NCBI GenBank assembly: GCA_030149625.1
Contig: JASLHP010000242.1
Location: 1 to 10,332, forward strand
Origin: Solirubrobacteraceae bacterium
GTDB lineage: Bacteria; Actinomycetota; Thermoleophilia; Solirubrobacterales; Solirubrobacteraceae
Direction: 5' to 3'
DNA: 10,332 nt
Part shown: positions 5,905 through 10,332 of the stretch, piece by piece
Layout of the letters: every line of letters begins with the position of its first letter
Numbering within the stretch: position 1 is the stretch's first letter
Notes under the pieces: generated by a model
What the model saw: only the letters and a program-made list of their open reading frames with translations
The model's database searches: none
Told to the model about the DNA's origin: nothing
Position numbers and translations under genes: made by a program

Positions 5905-8030
5905 GAGCCTTCGTGCACGCTCAGGTCCGTGCGCGCGCCCTCGGGAGGTGCGTCCACGCGCTCGAGATCGACGCACGTGGGACGCGCCACCCGCTCCAGG
6001 AACTCGACCAACGCGTCGATCCGCCGCTCCCATGCATAGTCGGCTGCCGTCTCGATACCAGCCCGGCCGAGGCGCTCGCGTAGCTCGCCGTCGCCGAGCA
6101 GGCGCGCGAGCGCCTGGGCGACAGCGGCGGCGTTGGGCTCCGGCATCAGGCAATTCTCGCCGTCCACGCAGAAATCGCGGTTGCCGTGCGCGTCGGTGCA
6201 GACGACGGCCGCGCCCGTCGCCATCGCCTCGAGCGGGGGCAGCGCGAAGCCCTCGTGCGTGGAGGTCTGGACGAATACCGTCGCCTCGTTGAAGAGCTCG
6301 TTGACCTGCTCGTCGCTCGGCGAGCGCACGTAGCGCACGCCCTGCTCGCCGGCCAGCTCCGGCTCGATACCGAACAGGCACAGCTCGGGGCGCTCGCCGA
6401 GCGCGCCGGGCGCTGCAGGCGCCTGCAGCGCCCGCCACGCGTCGAGCGTCAAGGGAAGGTTCTTCAGCGGATTCGACCGCCCCAAAGCCAGCACCATGTC
6501 ATCGCGGCGGCTCGCTTCTTCGAGCGGACGGAAGTTCTCGAGGTCGATGCCCGGTGGGATCAGCTCGGCGTCCAGGCCGAGCTCGCGCAGGCGCTCGCGA
6601 TTCCACGAGGAGATCGTCATGTAGCGAAACTCCTGGCGGTAGGAGTCAAGCACCGCGTGGCGCGTGCGCTCGTCGTCGGGGTAGTAGGAGGTCTCGATGT
6701 CCTGCACGAAATACACGGGTATCCCGCGCAGCACGCTCGCTTGCCAGACGGGCGCCGCGGTGTTCCACCAGGTGGCCACCTTGATCGCGTCGAGTCCCGA
6801 CAGCGCGTCCACGAGATCGTCGTAGAGCTCGAAGCTGTGCACCGGCGCGCGCAGCTCGAACCAGTCGGGACGCTCGCCCAATGTGTAGAGCGCGACCTCG
6901 TGACCGCGGTCCGACAGCCGGTTGAGGTGCTCGAAGACATCCCGGTGCCCGCCGCCGACGCCGGTGTCCTCGGTCACGTAGACCACACGCAACCTGCCCT
7001 CATCTGTGCGCACCTCGCGCGCGTCGAAGAAGTCGCCCCAGCGCTCCCAGAAGACCTCCTGCGAGACGCGCTCGCGCTCGCCCACGTCGGTGCCGCGCGT
7101 GACCGACTCGTGGTGGTAGAGGCTTGCCGCTGGGAAGTACATCACCCGAAAGCCGGCCTGCCATGCGCGCAGGCACCAGTCCACATCCTCGTAGGCCATC
7201 GGGTAAGCCTCGTCGAGCAACCCCACGCGCTCGATCAGCTCCCGCTTGACGTACATGCAGGCGCCGGTCACCGCGAGCACAGGCCCGCCCAAGCCCGCGG
7301 GCCCCCAGTCGCCCGGCTTGAAGCGGTAGCGATGATCGAACCATTGCGGCGCCCCGAGGTTGCGCACGGTGCCGGCGAACTGGATGCGCCCGTCCGGGTA
7401 CAGCAGCCGCGCGCCGACGATCCCGATGTCCTCGGCCTCGTTGCTCACGTACTGCAGGCATGCGAGCCAGCCCGCGCGCGCTTCCATGTCGGAATTGAGC
7501 ACGACTACGTCGCGCTCGCTGTCGGTGGCGCGCAGGCCACGGTTGACGTTGGCGGCGAAGCCACGGTTGTCCTCGCCCGCGACCACGACGATGCCCTCGA
7601 TCGCGCGCAGCGCCGCCAAATGCTCTGGACCGCTCGCGTCGTCCGCGACGATGATGCGAGCCAGCTCGCGCGGCACGGTCCTGTGGATGCTCTGCACCAG
7701 CGTCGCCACCCGATCGGCGTCGCGATAGCTGGGAATCACGATGTCAACCGGCTTGCCGTGTTCGCGGTACCAGGCGACGGCGCGACGATAGGCGTCGTCG
7801 CCGGTGCCCGAACGCAGCCGCAGCCGGCGCTTCAGCGGCGTGAAGCGCAGCGGCAGCGTGATCGCGCGGAACAGCAGCGTGCGCCAGCCGTAATAGCGAT
7901 AGGTCAGGTAGATGCGTCGGCGCAGGCCGGCGAGCGGCCCACTGAACGAGCCGTCGAGGGCACTGGAGGCGATCGACTCTGGATCGGCGATCGGCGGTCG
8001 GGGATCTGGCGTGTCGTTCTCGTCGGTCAC
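5901..8030 (-). CDS. Bifunctional glycosyltransferase, GT2 and GT4 domains fused
   Basis: This 709-residue protein carries two glycosyltransferase domains and probably adds two consecutive sugars to the same lipid-linked glycan. After a basic, aromatic N-terminal stretch (35-75), residues 94-310 form a GT-A (GT2) domain: VDIVIPSYRD (95-104), VADDAS (128-133), NRGFAANVNRG (155-165), metal-site NSDME (179-183) and the catalytic-base region AYEDVDW (279-285). Residues 347-685 form a GT-B (GT4) domain: GVGGGH at 357-362, FVQDIE (441-446), donor-site R518 and K523 in GRSNPLKN, and the E-x7-E motif with E593 and E601 in HEGFALPPLE. Both active sites look intact, unlike the GT2-like part of the gene at the left edge. 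The GTG at 8030 shares GTGA with the upstream gene's stop, has GAGG four bases before it, and is the only start that fits both the fold and the overlap. The C-terminal stop overlaps the methyltransferase start in the same way. A 28-bp palindrome lies in the GT4 part. Confidence 0.92.
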   Translation of the reverse strand: MTDENDTPDPRPPIADPESIASSALDGSFSGPLAGLRRRIYLTYRYYGWRTLLFRAITLPLRFTPLKRRLRLRSGTGDDAYRRAVAWYREHGKPVDIVIPSYRDADRVATLVQSIHRTVPRELARIIVADDASGPEHLAALRAIEGIVVVAGEDNRGFAANVNRGLRATDSERDVVVLNSDMEARAGWLACLQYVSNEAEDIGIVGARLLYPDGRIQFAGTVRNLGAPQWFDHRYRFKPGDWGPAGLGGPVLAVTGACMYVKRELIERVGLLDEAYPMAYEDVDWCLRAWQAGFRVMYFPAASLYHHESVTRGTDVGERERVSQEVFWERWGDFFDAREVRTDEGRLRVVYVTEDTGVGGGHRDVFEHLNRLSDRGHEVALYTLGERPDWFELRAPVHSFELYDDLVDALSGLDAIKVATWWNTAAPVWQASVLRGIPVYFVQDIETSYYPDDERTRHAVLDSYRQEFRYMTISSWNRERLRELGLDAELIPPGIDLENFRPLEEASRRDDMVLALGRSNPLKNLPLTLDAWRALQAPAAPGALGERPELCLFGIEPELAGEQGVRYVRSPSDEQVNELFNEATVFVQTSTHEGFALPPLEAMATGAAVVCTDAHGNRDFCVDGENCLMPEPNAAAVAQALARLLGDGELRERLGRAGIETAADYAWERRIDALVEFLERVARPTCVDLERVDAPPEGARTDLSVHEGS
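6407..6434. repeat. Perfect 28-bp palindrome inside the GT4 domain
   Basis: Fourteen bases, CGGGCGCTGCAGGC (6407-6420), are followed at once by their exact reverse complement (6421-6434), with no spacer. The symmetry breaks at the next base on each side. It codes for RALQAPAAP in residues 533-541 of the fusion glycosyltransferase, plus one base of codon 542. This is an Ala/Pro-rich loop between the donor-site strand-helix (GRSNPLKN) and the next strand (ELCLFGIEP), a part that varies in GT4 enzymes. It could extrude as a cruciform or bind a symmetric protein, or it may be a drifted insertion footprint. No second copy was seen in the window. Confidence 0.9.
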
Positions 8031-9034
8031 GGAGCCTCGTCGTCGGGTGTGATGGTAGACGCGTCGAGATCGAGCGCCGCGTAGCCCGCGCGGCGCTCGA
8101 GCGACAGCCTCAGACGGGCCGCAGGGGGAAGCAGATCTGCCCGCGAGCCGAGCATAGCCCCTGTCTGGCGCACGAGCTGGTGCGCGCCCACGGATGCCAA
8201 CGTCGCCGCGCGACGAACCGGCGCGACGCCCGCGGCGGCGAGCTCGCGCCAAGCCTGCCCGAGCTGCCCACGCAACTGGCTGACGACGTGCGCCGGCGTC
8301 GCCGGCTCACGCCAGCCGTAGACCTCGCTCAGTCCGCGCCACTCGTCGAAGCAGCGACGCAATTCCTGCGAGGCCGTGTATCGGTGGGAGTGCAGCACCG
8401 CGGCCTCGGGCACGTACGCCTTGGCATAGCCCGCGCGCAGCATGTCGATCGCGAGAACACGATCCTCGGCGTAGGCGACGTCGCGAAACGGCACCCGCTC
8501 CCAGGCGCCGCGCGCAAGGCACGCGTTCGCGTCCGTGAAGAAGCCGCGGCGACCGATCAGCGTGAGCACGGGCAGACCACGCTCATGCGCGGCGAGTCGG
8601 ACCACCTGAGAGGCGCCATCGGGGGCGAGCGAGGAAAACCAGCGCTCGAGCTCCATGCGCACGGCGGCCGAAGCATCGGGGCGCGGTCGGTAGGAGCCGA
8701 AGGCGATGCCGACATCGTCCGCGAGCTCGAGCCCGTCGAGCAGCCGTTTGAGCCAGTGCTCGTCGAGCGGCTCGGCGTCCTGGGTGAGAAAGGCCACGCG
8801 CGCGCCAGCAGCCTCGCGCATCAGCAGGTTGCGCGTGCCGCCGTGGCTGAACTGCGACGGCTCGATCTCCAGCACGCGCGCTCCGTGCGAGCGCGCGAGC
8901 GCTCGCGAGCCGTCGGCCGAGCCCGAGTCGCACACCAGCAGCTCGTGCTCGACCGTCTGTGCGGACAGCGCCGCGAGCGTTCGCGCCAGCAGCTCGCCAC
9001 CGTTGCGCACGGGAATCGCCACCGTCACCGTCAC
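8027..9034 (-). CDS. GT2 glycosyltransferase, rhamnosyltransferase-like
   Basis: This 335-residue protein is a single-domain GT-A (family GT2) enzyme, expected to add one sugar from a nucleotide sugar to a growing lipid-linked glycan at the cytoplasmic face. Visible motifs are VAIPVRNGG (5-13), CDSGSADGS (35-43), FSHGGTRN (62-69), metal-site QDAEP (85-89), FFTDANACLARGAW (165-178) and catalytic-base AEDRVLAIDML (189-199). The SHGGTRN plus TQDAEP pair is typical of the RfbN-type rhamnosyltransferase-like branch, so rhamnose or a related deoxysugar is a plausible donor; this is a family-level inference. Residues 200-300 are a helical, Arg-rich C-terminal extension. The GTG at 9034 is chosen for its GTGA overlap with the upstream stop; a second GTG at 9028 is an alternative start, and a GGAG lies 11 bases upstream of 9034. 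The longer open frame to 9295 is arginine-rich shadow. Confidence 0.9.
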   Translation of the reverse strand: MTVTVAIPVRNGGELLARTLAALSAQTVEHELLVCDSGSADGSRALARSHGARVLEIEPSQFSHGGTRNLLMREAAGARVAFLTQDAEPLDEHWLKRLLDGLELADDVGIAFGSYRPRPDASAAVRMELERWFSSLAPDGASQVVRLAAHERGLPVLTLIGRRGFFTDANACLARGAWERVPFRDVAYAEDRVLAIDMLRAGYAKAYVPEAAVLHSHRYTASQELRRCFDEWRGLSEVYGWREPATPAHVVSQLRGQLGQAWRELAAAGVAPVRRAATLASVGAHQLVRQTGAMLGSRADLLPPAARLRLSLERRAGYAALDLDASTITPDDEAP

Positions 9035-10332
9035 GGACGCACGAGCTCCACCCAGTCGGCCTGCGCGCCACACAGCGATCGCCAATCGGAGAGCGCGACC
9101 GTGCGCATCAGCTCGGGGCCTTCGCGCCTGAGCGTCACCGCGCCGATCGTGCCGTCGTCGCCGCGTGGCCATTCCCCCGGCCCGAGATGACGGTGTCCAC
9201 CGCGTGCGTAGATGCGCACGCGGTGGCTCCCCGCCGTCAGGCGCAGCGACGCCGCCTGCAGCCACTGTCCGGGGGTGTTCGACCCGGCCACCCACCCGAC
9301 CGTGCGCCCGTCGACCTGCACATAGACCTTGCGCGGGAAGTCACCCTGCACCCACACGGCATAGCGCCCGCCGCCGCGCACGGTGAGCACGCCTTCGGCC
9401 TGCCCAGCCGTGACCGTGGTGACGGCGCCCGCCTGCGTCGGATCGGGGACCCAGCCACCCGAGCGGCGCTTGTCCGAGAGGACTTCGAACGTCGCGGCTT
9501 CGGGCGCGGTCGCGAGTACCAGCTCGCTGCCAGCGGGCGCCCCGGCGACGATTGGCGCGAGCGCCGGGCAGGTGACCGTGGCTGATGGCGAGTACAGCTG
9601 CTGCTCGGGCAGGTGGCGCAGCACGACCGGCGCCGACGCCCGCCGCCAGCCAAGGTAGTACTTGTTCTCATAGACGATCCGATAATTGGCGGGCGGACGG
9701 CTGGCCGCGGGCGAGCGTCGCGTGACGACGATCGGATAGCCCTCCACGAACGACAGCAGCTCTTCGTCGAGGTCGAAGTATTTGCCGTAGAACGGCTGCG
9801 GGTCGCGCAGTTGCACCTGCTGCGGCGTGATCGCCTCGAACGGCACGCTGATCCTGGCTTCGTTGGCGAAGTACTTGGCGTACTCCTCGAACTCGTTCCA
9901 CAGCACCAGACCCTGCCCGGCGAAGCGCTTGCCGACCTCGCGGATCGCTTCGACACGCGACGTCGGCGCGATCCTGTCGTGGCCGTAGGCGAACCCGTCG
10001 GAGGCGAAGATCGTGAGCGCCAGGCCACCGGCGAGCGCAAACGCCGGCGGCGCGAGCCGCCCGCGCGCGCTCACGAGCACGATCAGCGCGACGAACACCA
10101 CCCCCGGGCCCGCGATCGCGAGCAGCTTGCCCTGCGCGTAGGGGCTGGCGCGGGGAAAGACGATCAACATCACGAGCCCCATCACTCCCAGCAGCAGCAG
10201 CACGCCGAGGTCCTTGACGCGCAGCGCCCACACGAGCGAAACGAGGAGCAGCGCCAGGATCGCCGCGCTCGCGAGCGCGGTCAGCTTCGCATCGAAGCCG
10301 CCGGCGATCGGGAGCCTGTATTCGCCGGCGAG
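9031..10332 (-). CDS. Multi-pass membrane protein with large exported C-terminal domain, 5' partial
   Basis: The frame is open to the right edge, so the N-terminus is missing; 433 residues are visible. Numbering from the edge, hydrophobic segments lie at about 17-37, 43-59, 70-88 and 95-110, probably the last of a longer series. The rest (111-433) is soluble and most likely outside the cytoplasmic membrane. Residues 215-230 include YRIVYENKYYLGWRR, a pattern I associate with actinobacterial GT-C-like membrane proteins. Residues about 318-405 alternate like a beta sandwich (YAVWVQGDFPRKVYVQVDG), resembling carbohydrate-binding modules. Only two cysteines are present, at 254 and 421, and could form a disulfide bracketing this domain. 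A GTG at 10233 is in frame but cuts a hydrophobic segment, so it is not the start. The protein may be a GT-C glycosyltransferase or another glycan-processing membrane protein; neither catalytic residues nor the missing half can be judged. Its stop shares GTGA with the next gene, making it the upstream visible member of the operon. Confidence 0.8.
   Translation of the reverse strand, partial: LAGEYRLPIAGGFDAKLTALASAAILALLLVSLVWALRVKDLGVLLLLGVMGLVMLIVFPRASPYAQGKLLAIAGPGVVFVALIVLVSARGRLAPPAFALAGGLALTIFASDGFAYGHDRIAPTSRVEAIREVGKRFAGQGLVLWNEFEEYAKYFANEARISVPFEAITPQQVQLRDPQPFYGKYFDLDEELLSFVEGYPIVVTRRSPAASRPPANYRIVYENKYYLGWRRASAPVVLRHLPEQQLYSPSATVTCPALAPIVAGAPAGSELVLATAPEAATFEVLSDKRRSGGWVPDPTQAGAVTTVTAGQAEGVLTVRGGGRYAVWVQGDFPRKVYVQVDGRTVGWVAGSNTPGQWLQAASLRLTAGSHRVRIYARGGHRHLGPGEWPRGDDGTIGAVTLRREGPELMRTVALSDWRSLCGAQADWVELVRP

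Noticed and set aside
4993..6039. Plus-strand open frame (348 codons) opposite the methyltransferase
   Set aside because: It is antisense to a gene with a zinc ribbon and clear SAM motifs; its composition is typical of a shadow frame.
5905..6438. N-terminal extension of the methyltransferase frame
   Set aside because: It overlaps the end of the fusion glycosyltransferase and encodes arginine-rich nonsense; the GTGA overlap at 5904 is a far better start.
6186..8084. Long plus-strand open frame (632 codons) opposite the GT2-GT4 fusion
   Set aside because: It is antisense to a gene with intact catalytic motifs in both domains. The antisense product is Arg/His/Val-rich low-complexity with no motif.
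8894..8907. 14-bp palindrome in the GT2 gene
   Set aside because: It consists of CGAG/CTCG words that recur all over the window; its length is within what chance gives.
8180..9190. Plus-strand open frame (336 codons) opposite the GT2 gene
   Set aside because: It is antisense to a GT2 enzyme with all motifs present, and it shows no family signature.
10263..10280. Perfect 18-bp palindrome in the membrane-protein gene
   Set aside because: It is built from alternating CG-type codons of an Ala/Leu/Ser membrane segment. One such palindrome per window is not very surprising at this GC, so it is recorded but not promoted.

Overview
The window is GC-rich DNA (about 70% G+C by eye), densely coding, with strong G/C bias at third codon positions and frequent GTG starts. 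This style, together with the protein flavour, suggests an actinobacterium, possibly of the Thermoleophilia/Solirubrobacterales type. The lineage is an inference from style, not a database result. The content is one surface-polysaccharide (O-antigen-like or cell-wall glycan) locus, cut at both edges.

Layout. Left, + strand: the 3' part of a two-domain glycosyltransferase (1-2244; GT2-like then GT4 domain, coiled-coil tail). It is followed by a two-gene ABC exporter: an ATPase with a Wzt-type C-terminal domain (2317-3570) and its membrane permease (3567-4487), joined by an ATGA overlap. A 250-base gap at 4488-4737 lies between convergent gene sets; its left part is clearly AT-richer than its surroundings. 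Right, - strand, read from the right edge leftwards: the C-terminal part of a multi-pass membrane protein with a large exported domain (9031-10332), a GT2 glycosyltransferase of the rhamnosyltransferase-like type (8027-9034), a GT2-GT4 fusion glycosyltransferase (5901-8030), and a methyltransferase with an N-terminal zinc ribbon (4738-5904). All three junctions on this strand are four-base GTGA overlaps, so this is almost certainly one tightly coupled operon.

How the parts fit together. The glycosyltransferases would build a lipid-linked glycan on the inner face of the membrane, and the Wzm/Wzt-like transporter would flip it out. The ATPase C-terminal domain resembles the substrate-recognition domain of cap-dependent O-antigen exporters (E. 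coli O8/O9a type), and a methyltransferase lies in the same locus. A cap-and-export scheme is therefore a reasonable hypothesis, but it is not shown by the sequence. The membrane protein may act outside the cytoplasmic membrane on the same glycan.

The points most worth a second look are: a GT2 domain in the first gene that has lost its catalytic acidic residues while keeping its fold signature; a perfect 28-bp palindrome inside the fusion glycosyltransferase; a methyltransferase with an unusual SAM-binding loop; and a short stretch in the convergent gap that echoes the start of the GT2 gene. I see no mobile element, CRISPR array, tRNA or rRNA.
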